Shown here piece by piece: positions 8,736 to 18,000 of a DNA stretch of 34,340 nt (its first letter is position 1; every line of letters begins with the position of its first letter). The notes under the pieces are model-generated. The model was given only the letters and a program-made list of their open reading frames with translations. It had not been told where the DNA came from and did no database searches. This DNA is from Nitrosomonas eutropha (GTDB lineage: Bacteria > Pseudomonadota > Gammaproteobacteria > Burkholderiales > Nitrosomonadaceae), in contig NZ_QICQ01000029.1 in assembly GCF_003201195.1 (NCBI RefSeq), positions 1 through 34,340 on the forward strand, in the 5' to 3' direction. Position numbers and translations under genes: made by a program.

Positions 8736-10789
8736 TGAAAATCCTGTGGTTCTTGAGAAACTGAATGATAAAGATGGCAATAAGTGGTGTGGGTAGCGCT
8801 GAACCGGCTGGTCGCCGGATAAATTTCCCGGCAGATCGGCATGACATGGGGACAGCGCGGATGAAAATAACAGCCTTGTGGTACATCAGCCGGTGAAGGC
8901 GGCTCACCTTGCAAACGTATGACTTCACGTTGGGTGCCGGGTTCATATATTGGTACCGCAGACAACAGCGCCTGGGTGTAGGGATGTTTCGGGGCATCCA
9001 GCACTTCTTCAGTGCGCCCATTTTCCACAATTCTGCCCAGATACATAACAGCTACTTCATCCGCAAGATAGTCCACGACAGCTATATTATGGGTGATCAG
9101 CAGATAAGCAAGTTTTCGCTCCTGTTGTAGCGTTTTCAACAGATTGAGGATTTGTGCCTGTACCGAAACATCCAGTGCGCTGGTTGGTTCATCACAGATC
9201 AGCAGCTGTGGATTAACTGCCAGCGCACGTGCAATGGCAATCCGCTGACGTTGGCCACCGGAAAATTCATGTGGATAACGCCATTTGGCTTCTACAGGCA
9301 AACCCACCTGCATCAGCAGAGTATCAATGTTGTGTTCATTCTTTTTCTGCGTAGATAATTTATCCGAGTACCGGCCAAGTGCCTGCATGCCTTCTTTGAT
9401 AATCTCAATAATGCGCATGCGTGGATTAAGTGATGAATAAGGATCCTGGAAGATGATCTGGAATTCAGTGCGTTTTTTCAGTAATTGCTTCCGATTCAGT
9501 TTAGATAACTCTTCATCCTGCACACGGATACTGCCTGATGTAACCGTGATGAGTTGCATGATACCTTTACCCACCGTGGTTTTGCCGCAACCGGATTCTC
9601 CCACCAGCGCCAGTGTTCTGCCGTGGTTAATTTGCAGCGACACACCATCAACCGCTTTGACATAGCCTGCTGCTCGCTTGAATAACCCTTTATGCACCGG
9701 GAAATGCACTTTCAGATCATTCACGTTTAACAGAAGATTATCTGAATCCAAACCAGGAGCGTCAACACTGGCTGGAAGATTATCGGTTGTTGCATGAGCA
9801 ATGTCGGACAATGCTTCCACGGAATGCTCCGGATAAAGGTGACATCGGACACGGTGTTGAGGTGAAATTTCCACCCAGGGTGGAATAATCTTGTGACATT
9901 TTTCCCAGGCATGATCACAACGATCAGCAAAACGGCAGCCGGTAAAAACATGTGAAAGGGCTGGCACATTTCCCTGAATGACGATCAGTTTCTGATTGCG
10001 TTTTTTTCTCGTTGGTAAAGCAGCGAACAATTTATGGGAATAAGGATGGGCCGGTGATTGAAAAAAACTTTCCTGATCCGCGGTTTCAATGATTTCTCCG
10101 GCATACATCACGGCAATGCGCTGCGCTATTTCTGCAACCACTCCCAGATCATGGGTGATCAGAAGAATAGCCATGTTTTCCTGTCGCTGCAAATTGCGCA
10201 TGAGATCCAGCACCTGCGCCTGAATCGTGACATCCAATGCAGTTGTGGGTTCATCCGCAATCAGCAGCTCTGGTTTGCTTGCCAGTGCCATGGCAATCAT
10301 GACGCGCTGCTTCATGCCACCCGAAAACTGGAACGGATATTCCTTGATACGACGCGCCGGATCAGGAATACCAACCTGACGCAGGAGCTCCAGAATGCGT
10401 GTTTGTGCCGCTGCACCACGCAGATTAGAATGTTGCAGCAATACTTCTTCAATTTGTGCACCGGTGGTCATGACCGGGTTCAGGCTCAACATCGGTTCCT
10501 GGAAAATCATGCCGATACGATTGCCGCGCACCTCACGCATGGCGGATTCCGGCAAGGCCAGTAGTTCATCACCATTCAGGCAGATGCTGCCATGCGTGAT
10601 TTCTCCAGCTTCCGGCAACAGGCGCATGATAGATAAAGCAGTCATGGATTTCCCACAACCGGATTCTCCCAGTAATGCAAATGTTTCGCCTGGCCGAATG
10701 GCAAGTGATAATCCATCCACGGCACGTACCGGCTGCCGGCCGGTATGCAGCTGCACTTTGAGCTCATTTATTTCAAGTAATGCGGTCAT
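8732..10789 (-). CDS. Dipeptide/oligopeptide-type ABC transporter, double ATP-binding protein
   Basis: This 685-residue protein carries two complete nucleotide-binding domains of the Dpp/Opp/YejF/GsiA type, which power import of peptides or related solutes. Domain 1 (about residues 1-330) has Walker A GESGCGKS, signature SGGMKQR and Walker B LLIADEP. Domain 2 (about 350-680) has [16 protein letters not shown] and LLICDEP. Each is followed by the family's cysteine-rich C-terminal extension ([15 protein letters not shown] and [15 protein letters not shown]), which in related ATPases can hold an iron-sulfur cluster. Most homologs of this fused type are near 530-620 residues, so the linker is long. 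It overlaps the permease (ATGA, 10786-10789) and prfC. The true substrate is unknown. Confidence 0.9.
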   Translation of the reverse strand: MTALLEINELKVQLHTGRQPVRAVDGLSLAIRPGETFALLGESGCGKSMTALSIMRLLPEAGEITHGSICLNGDELLALPESAMREVRGNRIGMIFQEPMLSLNPVMTTGAQIEEVLLQHSNLRGAAAQTRILELLRQVGIPDPARRIKEYPFQFSGGMKQRVMIAMALASKPELLIADEPTTALDVTIQAQVLDLMRNLQRQENMAILLITHDLGVVAEIAQRIAVMYAGEIIETADQESFFQSPAHPYSHKLFAALPTRKKRNQKLIVIQGNVPALSHVFTGCRFADRCDHAWEKCHKIIPPWVEISPQHRVRCHLYPEHSVEALSDIAHATTDNLPASVDAPGLDSDNLLLNVNDLKVHFPVHKGLFKRAAGYVKAVDGVSLQINHGRTLALVGESGCGKTTVGKGIMQLITVTSGSIRVQDEELSKLNRKQLLKKRTEFQIIFQDPYSSLNPRMRIIEIIKEGMQALGRYSDKLSTQKKNEHNIDTLLMQVGLPVEAKWRYPHEFSGGQRQRIAIARALAVNPQLLICDEPTSALDVSVQAQILNLLKTLQQERKLAYLLITHNIAVVDYLADEVAVMYLGRIVENGRTEEVLDAPKHPYTQALLSAVPIYEPGTQREVIRLQGEPPSPADVPQGCYFHPRCPHVMPICREIYPATSRFSATHTTYCHLYHSVSQEPQDFQ

Positions 10790-12279
10790 GTGCGGGGTAT
10801 GTTTTTGTCTGGGGAGGCCATTTCTTCTGTTTCATTCTGATTCTTGAGATATCTGGCTGAATCATTGCTGAGGGTTCGGCTGTGCGGATTGAATGCATTT
10901 TGTACCGCATCTGAAAAAAGATTGGCGCTTAATACCAGCGCGAACATGAAGGTGAATGCTGCAAATAATGTCCACCAGACCATCGGTTCACGCGCCATTT
11001 CCAGCCTGGAGGCATTGATCATCGTTCCAAAGCTGATGGTAGAGGGATCCACACCCACTCCGACATAGGAAAGAACAGCTTCGGCCAGTACCAGGCTGCT
11101 GAAATCCATTACGGTGGTAATCAGTACGATATGGATGACATTCGGCAAAATATGGCGAGTGATGATGCGCCAATGAGAAACGCCAAACGCATGTGCTGCC
11201 TGGATGTATTCCATTTCACGCAGTTTCAGTGTCTCTCCGCGCAATACTCTGCACAGCCCCGTCCAGCTGGTGATGCCCAGAATAATACAAAGAAACAGCA
11301 AACGCAGATCAGCACGTGCGGCGGTTGTATCAAGCAGATCGGCATGCGTTTCAATATAAACCTGCATCATCAGCACGGCTGCTGCAATCAGCAATACACT
11401 GGGGATAGAGCTGAGCGTGGTGTACACGTACTGGATAACATCATCAACCCAGCCGCGAAAGTAACCTGCTGCAATCCCCAGCAGCAGGGCGAATGGCAGC
11501 ATGATCAAGGTTGTCAATGTTCCGATAACAAGCCCGGTGCGAATACTTTTGAGTGACAGGTACAAAACATCCTGGCCTACCTTGTCTGTTCCCAGGACAT
11601 GGTAGTGTGTGGTCAGTGCTGCGACGGCGCCCCCCATGGCCAGAATAACAGCCAGCGTGATCAATATGGCGCACCAGGGAACTTCAGTTGTACCGTGCCA
11701 TATAGCTGTTTGTATACGAAAAAATGAAGTGCGATACTGCTTGGCCTGCATACTGCCCAGGCCGAGAACCAACCCGGCCCAGATTAGCAATCCTGCTCCC
11801 GCTCCCGAAACGGATCGCCACCAAATATCACTGGTCAGCTCCGTTCTTGGATCATCCAAATGCGCGCCGCCGAAGGTTAATCGGGCAAAATCCCATACCT
11901 GCTCTCCTTCAGTGGTGATAATCATCTGCTTTGCATATAGATGGGCAGATAGGGGGGCGGAGTAGGTTTTTTCCATCTGTGAGCGTAGCGGAGTAGCCAA
12001 CAGATCGAACACGCTGAGTACTTCAGCGCTATAGATATTTTCCCCGGTGGCGCGAGTTTGTTCCAGTGCCGGGCGAAAGTGAATCGTGTCGAGCAAACCG
12101 ATCAGGATGAAGCATAACAGGATGGTCAGTGCAGACATTCCGCTGGCGCTGTGTATAACCTTGCGCCAGGAAGCCAGCATATGTTCATGCCGCCTGGCAT
12201 AAATACCAAGAATAATACCTGTTGCCAGCAGCAGATAAATCAGAGCGTCTGTCCAGAGTATAACGGGATGGAAAGGCAT
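10786..12279 (-). CDS. Dipeptide/oligopeptide-type ABC transporter permease (DppC/YejE-like)
   Basis: This is an integral membrane permease of the Dpp/Opp type. The core (about residues 200-460) contains HVLGTDKVGQDVLYLSLKSI, the usual HxLGTDxxGRD motif of DppC-like proteins. It also contains the EAA loop YIQAAHAFGVSHWRIITRHI that contacts the ATPase, followed by LPNVIHIVL and the final membrane segments. At 497 residues it is much longer than the usual 280-350. The extra N-terminal part has several membrane segments and a periplasmic-looking domain, as in YejE-like permeases. The start is taken at ATG 12279; a TTG at 12294 is possible. No partner permease of the DppB type and no solute-binding protein gene is next to it, because the upstream region is the divergent flgM promoter. 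Confidence 0.87.
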   Translation of the reverse strand: MPFHPVILWTDALIYLLLATGIILGIYARRHEHMLASWRKVIHSASGMSALTILLCFILIGLLDTIHFRPALEQTRATGENIYSAEVLSVFDLLATPLRSQMEKTYSAPLSAHLYAKQMIITTEGEQVWDFARLTFGGAHLDDPRTELTSDIWWRSVSGAGAGLLIWAGLVLGLGSMQAKQYRTSFFRIQTAIWHGTTEVPWCAILITLAVILAMGGAVAALTTHYHVLGTDKVGQDVLYLSLKSIRTGLVIGTLTTLIMLPFALLLGIAAGYFRGWVDDVIQYVYTTLSSIPSVLLIAAAVLMMQVYIETHADLLDTTAARADLRLLFLCIILGITSWTGLCRVLRGETLKLREMEYIQAAHAFGVSHWRIITRHILPNVIHIVLITTVMDFSSLVLAEAVLSYVGVGVDPSTISFGTMINASRLEMAREPMVWWTLFAAFTFMFALVLSANLFSDAVQNAFNPHSRTLSNDSARYLKNQNETEEMASPDKNIPRT

Positions 12280-12371
12280 TATGACGAAGATCAAAGTTCA
12301 AGTTGTAATAATGCGGTATTGTAGCGTAGTGACAACAGGCAATTGCATCGAAGAAAAAAGTGGATATCGTA

Positions 12372-12464
12372 ATGATAAATATAGCCTGGTTGACCAGAAT
12401 GTTTATTCTGCTGGCTGTTTTTATTTGTAATGACACAACGCAACCATGCCATCATCGAAAATGA
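12372..12464 (+). other. Short signal-peptide-like frame, possible flgA stub
   Basis: A 30-codon frame starting at ATG 12372 reads MINIAWLTRMFILLAVFICN and then DTTQPCHHRK before a TGA. The first 20 residues look like a bacterial signal peptide. It lies just upstream of flgM in the same orientation, which is where flgA (a periplasmic P-ring chaperone with a signal peptide) often sits. The rest of a flgA gene (about 220 residues) is absent. It may be a deletion remnant, but a chance frame cannot be excluded; no clear ribosome site precedes it. Confidence 0.2.
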
Positions 12465-12486
12465 CAAAAAAATATTCCGGTTTTGC

Positions 12487-12513
12487 TAAAGTTCCTGAAT
12501 GGATGGTCGTTAG
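12487..12513 (+). promoter_or_regulatory. Candidate sigma-28 (FliA) promoter for flgM-flgN
   Basis: TAAAGTTC, an 11-base spacer and GTCGTTAG match the FliA consensus TAAAGTTT-N11-GCCGATAA at 7 of 8 and 5 of 8 positions with exact spacing. It ends 45 bases before the flgM start, leaving room for a short leader. FliA-driven expression of flgM is the rule in other bacteria. Motif matching by eye only. Confidence 0.6.
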
Positions 12514-12558
12514 ACGAGCGTAACATATGCAAATATTTATTTTAGAAGGAATTCCGTC

Positions 12559-12860
12559 GTGAAAATAAACCAGATATCTCCGGGGCATACAGAGCTTGCT
12601 GCCGGGGTAGCTCAAAAAAAAGTGGACAGAACGGATAATGCCAAAGTGAGTACTGCAGGTAAAAATAACAGTATACAATCAGCACACTTTTATCAGGAGC
12701 TCAGGCATCGAATGCTGGCAGCGAAACTGTTAATGCTGCGAAAGTTGCCGAAATCAAGCAAGCCATTAGCGAAGGTCGTTTCAAGGTGAATCCTGATGTG
12801 GTTGCGGATCGTCTGCTGGAAACCGTGAAAGAACTGATTCAAAGCAAACGTTCAACCTAA
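12559..12860 (+). pseudogene. flgM: Anti-sigma-28 factor FlgM, frameshifted
   Basis: FlgM binds FliA and is exported through the finished hook, releasing FliA. A GTG start at 12559 has AGAAGGA eight bases before it and opens a FlgM-like N-terminus, MKINQISPGHTELAAGVAQK followed by DRTDNAKVSTAGKNNS. After about 12676 this frame becomes unrelated and stops at 12789. The family-like C-terminus continues in another frame, with ISTLLSGAQASNAGSETVNA and VAEIKQAISEGRFKVNPDVV, ending in LLETVKELIQSKRST at TAA 12858. This is the FliA-binding half. The total length is 302 bases, one short of a 100-residue gene, so a single missing base between about 12672 and 12682 explains everything. In-frame stops in the C-terminal frame just upstream place the change there. 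Either a real mutation or a sequencing error; a normal product would need frameshifting. Confidence 0.85.
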
Positions 12861-12861
12861 A

Positions 12862-13326
12862 ATGGACGGTAATCCTCAGGCAATTCTGCAGAAAGGCGAT
12901 ACGCTAGCCTCGACTTTGCGACTTCAGCTGGAAAGCACTTACTTGTTTCTTGAGCTTCTTGAGCGCGAACGAAACCTGCTGGCTTCAGGAAGTATTGATG
13001 ATTTGCCCCCGCTGGTTGCAGACAAGGATCGGGTCGTGAGTCAACTTTCACGATTGGATGCACAACTTAACCAGCTTCTCGCTGCAGCTGGCTTGCCTGG
13101 TGATGCGCAAGGAATAAGCGCCTGGCTGGCTGCCAATCATTCAAAATCAGCTGTTGCCCGCGACTGGGAGGAGCTGCTTAACCTTACCCGTCTTGCTCGG
13201 CAGCGTAATCAAACGAATGCAAATATCGTTTCCACCTGGTTGCAATATACACGACAGACGCTCTATGCACTGCATGGTGCGACAGGGCGCATCACACTTT
13301 ATGATCCCAAAGGCCAGATGGCTTGA
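12862..13326 (+). CDS. flgN: Flagellar export chaperone FlgN
   Basis: FlgN is the cytoplasmic chaperone for the hook-filament junction proteins FlgK and FlgL and delivers them to FlhA. The 154-residue product is mostly helical, with a long heptad-rich segment (STYLFLELLERERNLLASG) and a second helix pair (LVADKDRVVSQLSRLDAQL), as expected for this coiled-coil family. Length fits (about 140-160). The start ATG follows the flgM stop by one base with no clear ribosome site of its own. Its translation is therefore probably coupled to flgM. In the frameshifted arrangement ribosomes in the first flgM frame would stop at 12789, 72 bases early, which could lower FlgN yield. Family assignment rests on context plus these patterns. 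Confidence 0.85.
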   Translation: MDGNPQAILQKGDTLASTLRLQLESTYLFLELLERERNLLASGSIDDLPPLVADKDRVVSQLSRLDAQLNQLLAAAGLPGDAQGISAWLAANHSKSAVARDWEELLNLTRLARQRNQTNANIVSTWLQYTRQTLYALHGATGRITLYDPKGQMA

Positions 13327-13463
13327 CATCTCCTGAAGGCACCACCAAAATTGGTTTTTAGACGAGCCGTGGCCGCGTGATATTCGCTGTCGCGACTATC
13401 CATTTGACATGCCGGGCTGTTGCATCCCGTGCACAAGATTTTAGAGGCGTTCATGGCACGCTT

Positions 13464-13499
13464 ATTACAAAGATGTTTCACGTGAAACATCTTTGTAAT
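13464..13499. promoter_or_regulatory. parS: parS centromere site inside a 36-bp perfect palindrome
   Basis: The core TGTTTCACGTGAAACA at 13474-13489 is identical to the canonical bacterial parS that ParB binds and uses as a loading site. Here it is extended on each side by 10 more bases (ATTACAAAGA on the left, its exact complement on the right), giving 18-base half-sites with perfect symmetry. It lies between flgN and mnmG, about 3.6 kb from parB (17131). No second copy was noticed in the window. The extended arms could also form a strong hairpin in RNA reading out of flgN. The rest of the 380-base gap (13327-13707) shows no gene and no DnaA-box cluster. Confidence 0.95.
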
Positions 13500-13707
13500 T
13501 ACCACTTGTCCTTGTTCCGCGCCTACCAACCAGACACTGTCTCGCAGTCGTTGCCGGGCAAGATTAAGGCACACTAAAATCCTAATTGGCCGCGTATCGG
13601 TGCCAGCTTGATCAATTTCATATAAAATACCTCCAACTCCTTAAGCAATCTTCATCATATGACTGTCCAAGTCTGTTTAGGCGCACTGCGAACTGGCATC
13701 TGTATTT

Positions 13708-15633
13708 ATGCATTTTTCAAGAGATTTTGACATTATCGTTGTTGGTGGCGGACATGCCGGAACGGAAGCGGCTCTGGCAGCTGCACGCATGGGTCAAAAA
13801 ACATTACTTCTGACGCAAAATCTGGACACATTGGGGCAAATGTCATGCAATCCATCCATTGGAGGAATCGGCAAAGGCCACCTGGTTAAGGAAATTGATG
13901 CACTGGGTGGGGCTATGGCTGCAGCAATTGATGAAGCAGGCATTCAATTTCGCACGCTCAATTCAAGCAAAGGCCCGGCGGTTCGAGCAACACGCGCCCA
14001 GGCCGATCGTGTACTGTATCGCCAGGCCATACGCAAACGGCTGGAAGCACAACCCAATCTGCTGATATTACAATCTACTGTTGATGATCTGCTACTGCTG
14101 GACGACAAGATTACAGGCGTTGCCACGCATCTTGGAATTACCTTCTCGGCGCGCGCCGTGGTGTTGACGGTTGGTACCTTTTTGGGGGGGCTGGCGCATG
14201 TCGGTGACCGGAATTTTCAGGCGGGTAGAGCGGGTGATCCGGCATCAATCAGGCTTGCGCATCGCTTGCGTGAAATGAATCTATCGGTGGGAAGACTTAA
14301 AACCGGCACGCCGCCCCGTATTGATGCACGCACTATTGATTTTCAGTTTTTGCGCGAGCAGCCAGGAGATGAGCCAATACCAACATTTTCATTCCTGGGA
14401 AATACTGCACAACACCCTCGACAGGTGTCATGCTGGATGACACGCACCAATGAGAAAACGCATGAAATCATTCGCGCCGGGTTGGATCATTCTCCCTTGT
14501 ATACCGGGAAAATAGAAGGTATCGGGCCGCGCTACTGTCCATCGATCGAAGACAAGGTGGTGCGTTTTTCTGACAGAGACTCGCATACCGTCTTTTTGGA
14601 GCCGGAGGGTTTGGAAACCAGCGAAATTTATCCGAATGGAATTTCAACGAGCCTTTCTTTTGAGGTACAGGTTGAACTGGTGCGTTCAATCGCCGGCCTG
14701 GAAAATGCACACATAACCCGGCCGGGTTATGCAATTGAATATGATTATTTCGATCCACGGGCACTCAAAAGATCTTTGGAAACAAAAGCGATCGACGGAT
14801 TGTTTTTTGCTGGGCAGATCAATGGCACTACCGGCTATGAAGAAGCAGCTGCTCAAGGTTTGCTCGCCGGTTTAAACGCCAGTCTCAAGATAAAGGAACA
14901 AGAATCCTGGTGTCCGAGCCGTGATGAGGCTTACCTTGGAGTGCTAGTGGATGATCTGGTTACCCGCGGTGTAACAGAGCCTTACCGTATGTTTACCAGC
15001 CGTGCTGAATTCCGCTTGCAATTAAGGGAAGACAATGCTGACATGCGATTGACGGAAGCCGGGCATCAATTTGGTCTTGTTGATGAGAAGCGCTGGCAGA
15101 TTTTTGCTGCCAAGCGGGAAGCAATCGAAACTGAAAAAGCAAGATTACGGCGTACCTGGGTGCCCGCTGGTGTCTTGCATAAATTACAAACACTGCAAAC
15201 ATCCGACCAATCTGACGATCGCTCCTATTCATTATACGAGCTGTTACGACGCCCCGGAATCAGTTATACAGAGCTGGTGTCATTGTCTGAAGTTGAATCG
15301 TCGATGATTGACGGCCGGATCGCCCAGCAGTTGGAAATTGATGTCAAATATGAAGGTTACGTAGAACGACAAAGACAGGAAGTTGTTCGTCATACACAGC
15401 ATGAAACCATGGTTTTACCAAAAAACCTGGATTACAGTACCGTGCGAGGCCTTTCTAACGAAGTCACGCAGAAATTGAATCAGCATCAACCGGAAACAAT
15501 TGGCCAGGCAGCACGGATTTCTGGTATTACACCGGCAGCCATATCCTTATTACTGGTACATCTAAAGCGTGGTATGGCACGCCAGGCAGCCAAACAGGAA
15601 GAAACGCATGAATCTGGAAAAACAGTTGCATGA
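13708..15633 (+). CDS. mnmG: tRNA uridine 5-carboxymethylaminomethyl modification enzyme MnmG (GidA)
   Basis: MnmG, with the GTPase MnmE, adds the carboxymethylaminomethyl group to wobble uridine 34 of several tRNAs, using FAD and methylene-tetrahydrofolate. The 641-residue product is full length. The FAD-binding Rossmann motif is at the N-terminus ([20 protein letters not shown]). Family motifs follow: [38 protein letters not shown], the GFEEA-like [19 protein letters not shown] and [20 protein letters not shown]. The C-terminal helical domain that binds MnmE and tRNA is present. It is the first gene of mnmG-rsmG-parA-parB, a cluster often near the replication origin. The ATG has only a weak ribosome site, and its 3' end overlaps rsmG by 26 bp. 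Confidence 0.97.
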   Translation: MHFSRDFDIIVVGGGHAGTEAALAAARMGQKTLLLTQNLDTLGQMSCNPSIGGIGKGHLVKEIDALGGAMAAAIDEAGIQFRTLNSSKGPAVRATRAQADRVLYRQAIRKRLEAQPNLLILQSTVDDLLLLDDKITGVATHLGITFSARAVVLTVGTFLGGLAHVGDRNFQAGRAGDPASIRLAHRLREMNLSVGRLKTGTPPRIDARTIDFQFLREQPGDEPIPTFSFLGNTAQHPRQVSCWMTRTNEKTHEIIRAGLDHSPLYTGKIEGIGPRYCPSIEDKVVRFSDRDSHTVFLEPEGLETSEIYPNGISTSLSFEVQVELVRSIAGLENAHITRPGYAIEYDYFDPRALKRSLETKAIDGLFFAGQINGTTGYEEAAAQGLLAGLNASLKIKEQESWCPSRDEAYLGVLVDDLVTRGVTEPYRMFTSRAEFRLQLREDNADMRLTEAGHQFGLVDEKRWQIFAAKREAIETEKARLRRTWVPAGVLHKLQTLQTSDQSDDRSYSLYELLRRPGISYTELVSLSEVESSMIDGRIAQQLEIDVKYEGYVERQRQEVVRHTQHETMVLPKNLDYSTVRGLSNEVTQKLNQHQPETIGQAARISGITPAAISLLLVHLKRGMARQAAKQEETHESGKTVA

Positions 15634-16252
15634 AGGTCTGGAAGCAATTTCAGGGTTGTCCGCTGATGTGGCACATTTAAGCAGTCGGTTATTACGCTAC
15701 ATTGAACTCATCACCAAGTGGAACAGTACTCATAATCTGACTTCGGTAAGAAATCCCGAATCGATGATTACTCGTCATATGCTGGACAGCCTGGTCGTAT
15801 TACCACATATTAGTGGGCCAAATATTGTTGATGTCGGTAGTGGCGCCGGCTTGCCGGGCATTCCCATTGCGCTGGCGCGTCCCGAATGGCAGGTGGTCAT
15901 GGTAGAAAGTAACCAGAAGAAAGCTGTTTTTATGCAACAGGTTGTGGTTGAGCTGCGTTTGCAGAATGTTTCAATCAGACAAGAGCGTGTGGAAAAAATA
16001 AAGCCGGGAAACAAGGTGGATACTGTTATCTCACGCGCGTTTTCCAGTCTCGAACGTTTCATGCGCTTGTCGAAACATCTGTGTGAAAACAACGTTGATC
16101 ATTGTCGTTTCATTGCCATGAAAGGAGCGTTCCCGGATATGGAGTTGATGCAACTCCCTCCGGAATTTTCCGTTGAGCAGATTATTCCCGTTGCGGTTCC
16201 TGGCCTGAGAGCCAAGCGTCATCTGGTCGTGATGCGGTGTCACTCCGAATGA
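15608..16252 (+). CDS. rsmG: 16S rRNA (guanine527-N7)-methyltransferase RsmG (GidB)
   Basis: RsmG methylates N7 of G527 in the 530 loop of 16S rRNA; loss gives low-level streptomycin resistance. The SAM-binding motif I reads [20 protein letters not shown] near residue 75. An N-terminal helical segment contains [20 protein letters not shown], the usual NLT and HxxDSL features ([10 protein letters not shown]). The start is ATG 15608, with AGGA about nine bases upstream inside the end of mnmG. This gives 214 residues, normal for the family. An in-frame ATG-like start at 15569 would only add non-family residues. The gene overlaps mnmG by 26 bp, and 63 bases separate it from parA. Confidence 0.95.
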   Translation: MNLEKQLHEGLEAISGLSADVAHLSSRLLRYIELITKWNSTHNLTSVRNPESMITRHMLDSLVVLPHISGPNIVDVGSGAGLPGIPIALARPEWQVVMVESNQKKAVFMQQVVVELRLQNVSIRQERVEKIKPGNKVDTVISRAFSSLERFMRLSKHLCENNVDHCRFIAMKGAFPDMELMQLPPEFSVEQIIPVAVPGLRAKRHLVVMRCHSE

Positions 16253-16315
16253 GATTTATTGAGTGGGATATAAGCGTATTCCATAATCTTCTTGCCAGAA
16301 CAGAGACGTAATTTA

Positions 16316-17080
16316 ATGGTCAGGATACTTGCCATTGCCAACCAGAAGGGAGGGGTGGGTAAAACAACGACCAGTATTAATCTGGCCGCCAGTTTGGCAA
16401 GTATCGGCAAACGAGTATTGCTCGTTGATCTAGATCCGCAAGGTAATACCACGATGGGAAGTGGCGTAGACAAGCGCCTGTTGGATCATACCGTTTACCA
16501 AATACTGTTGGGCGAACAGACCATCGCCAAGGTTCGTTTATCGACAAAACCAGGGAAATACGACCTGCTCCCGGCCAATCAGGAACTGGCAGGCGCAGAA
16601 GTGGAAATGGTGTCGCTGGAACAGCGTGAATCCCGCCTGAAGGAGGCTTTACAGGCAATACAGGCAGATTATGATTTTATTCTGATCGATTGTCCTCCAG
16701 CCCTTAACCTGCTGACATTAAACGGATTATGTGCAGCACACGCTGTTATCATTCCCATGCAATGTGAGTATTATGCGCTGGAAGGCCTGAGTGATCTGGT
16801 CAACACGATTAAAAGGGTACGGATGGGTTTTAATCCATCCATCAGGATAGAAGGCCTATTGAGAACCATGTTTGATCCACGCAATCTGCTGGCGCAGCAG
16901 GTGTCTGATCAATTGAAACAACACTTTGGCAACAAGGTTTATCAGACCATCATTCCTCGTAATATCCGGTTGGCAGAAGCACCTGGGTTTGGATTACCGG
17001 TGCTTTATCACGATCGACAATCCCGGGGTGCCCGGGCTTATCTTGAATTGGCCAACGAAATTCTGGCAACAGCTAGCTAG
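16316..17080 (+). CDS. parA: Chromosome partitioning ATPase ParA (Soj)
   Basis: ParA is a DNA-binding ATPase that moves ParB-parS complexes and so separates newly copied origins. The deviant Walker A KGGVGKTTTSINLAASL lies near residue 10-26. DLDPQGNTT, a Walker B ILIDCPPAL and FDPRNLLAQQVSDQLK follow, all usual for chromosomal ParA. With ATG 16316 the protein is 254 residues, typical of the small chromosomal (type Ib-like) form without an N-terminal helix-turn-helix. A TTG at 16292 in frame would add eight unlikely residues. Its partner parB lies 50 bases downstream, and the binding site parS is at 13474. Confidence 0.96.
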   Translation: MVRILAIANQKGGVGKTTTSINLAASLASIGKRVLLVDLDPQGNTTMGSGVDKRLLDHTVYQILLGEQTIAKVRLSTKPGKYDLLPANQELAGAEVEMVSLEQRESRLKEALQAIQADYDFILIDCPPALNLLTLNGLCAAHAVIIPMQCEYYALEGLSDLVNTIKRVRMGFNPSIRIEGLLRTMFDPRNLLAQQVSDQLKQHFGNKVYQTIIPRNIRLAEAPGFGLPVLYHDRQSRGARAYLELANEILATAS

Positions 17081-17130
17081 CTGACGATCTGGCCAGAAAT
17101 CCATAATATTTTTGATTGGGTACAGTAACT

Positions 17131-17964
17131 ATGGCAAAACCTAAAGGATTGGGGCGAGGTTTGGACGCGCTACTGGCAGACAATTCCCAGGAAACAGATT
17201 CGCTACAAAATCTTGCTGTGGATTTATTGCAGGCCGGGAAATACCAGCCCCGGACGAGGATGGATGAAGCATCCCTGCATGATTTGGCAGAATCGGTCAA
17301 GGCGCAAGGGGTTATGCAGCCAATACTGGTACGACCGCTTGTGGCGGGTGGCTATGAAATTATTGCTGGGGAACGCCGCTGGCGTGCTGCTCGGATTGCT
17401 GGACTGGAGCAGATTCCAGCCATTGTGCGCGAAGTGCCGGATGAATCCGCACTTGCGCTTTCTCTGATTGAAAATATTCAGCGCGAAGATCTTAACCCTC
17501 TAGAGGCAGCGACGGGAATTCAGCGTCTGATCGAAGAATTTGGTATGACGCACCAAACAGCTGGTCAGGCATTGGGTTATTCGCGCAGTGCGATCTCAAA
17601 TTTGCTGCGCCTGCTTAATCTGGCTGCCCCAGTGCAGGATCTGATTATGCAGGGAAAAATCGATATGGGACACGGGCGCGCCCTGCTCGCGTTGGAGGCC
17701 GGGAAACAACTGGAAATTGCGCATCTGATTATGCAAAGGCAGCTATCCGTGCGTGAAACCGAAAATCTGCTCAAGCGAATGAGTCAAGCATCTTCAGTAA
17801 GGAAACCGTCATTTCCGGATCGAGACCTGCTACGCCTGCAGGAAGATATATCTGCACGGCTGGGCGCCAATGTTGTAATCAAACAAGGGAAAAAAGGTGC
17901 TGGTAATGTCATCATTCATTACGCCAGTCTTGAGCAATTGGACGGAATTCTTGCGAAATTCTGA
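17131..17964 (+). CDS. parB: Chromosome partitioning protein ParB (Spo0J)
   Basis: ParB binds parS, spreads as a CTP-gated sliding clamp and activates ParA. The N-terminus (KPKGLGRGLDALLADN) carries the basic LGRGL motif that stimulates ParA. The CTP-binding domain includes the box GERRWRAARIAGL (about residues 85-97) and ENIQREDLNPLEAATGIQRL. The helix-turn-helix is at THQTAGQALGYSRSAISNLL, followed by LRLLNL. The C-terminal dimer domain ends at residue 277, with the typical QGKKGAGNVIIHYASLEQLD. The start is ATG 17131; a TTG at 17116 would add five residues. In many betaproteobacteria the ATP synthase operon follows parB, but here a terminator and the sugar-phosphate cluster follow. Confidence 0.96.
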   Translation: MAKPKGLGRGLDALLADNSQETDSLQNLAVDLLQAGKYQPRTRMDEASLHDLAESVKAQGVMQPILVRPLVAGGYEIIAGERRWRAARIAGLEQIPAIVREVPDESALALSLIENIQREDLNPLEAATGIQRLIEEFGMTHQTAGQALGYSRSAISNLLRLLNLAAPVQDLIMQGKIDMGHGRALLALEAGKQLEIAHLIMQRQLSVRETENLLKRMSQASSVRKPSFPDRDLLRLQEDISARLGANVVIKQGKKGAGNVIIHYASLEQLDGILAKF

Positions 17965-17975
17965 AGAACCTTGCG

Positions 17976-18000
17976 ACAATCGCCCTGCTGGGATTGTTTT
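17976..18000 (+). terminator. Candidate rho-independent terminator of the parAB transcript
   Basis: ACAATC (17976-17981) pairs with GATTGT (17992-17997) around a 10-base loop in which two further G-C pairs can form with one bulge. TTTT follows at once. It lies 12 bases after the parB stop. Stem stability is modest. Confidence 0.5.

Noticed and set aside
12421..12678. 85-codon minus-strand frame opposite the flgM promoter and 5' end
   Set aside because: Overlaps flgM coding sequence and the sigma-28-like promoter; no ribosome site.
13299..13574. 91-codon minus-strand frame across the parS region
   Set aside because: Frame composition and the parS palindrome inside it argue against a gene; no family features.
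13327..13707. Replication origin between flgN and mnmG
   Set aside because: Only parS was found; no cluster of TTATNCACA-type DnaA boxes and no AT-rich unwinding repeats.
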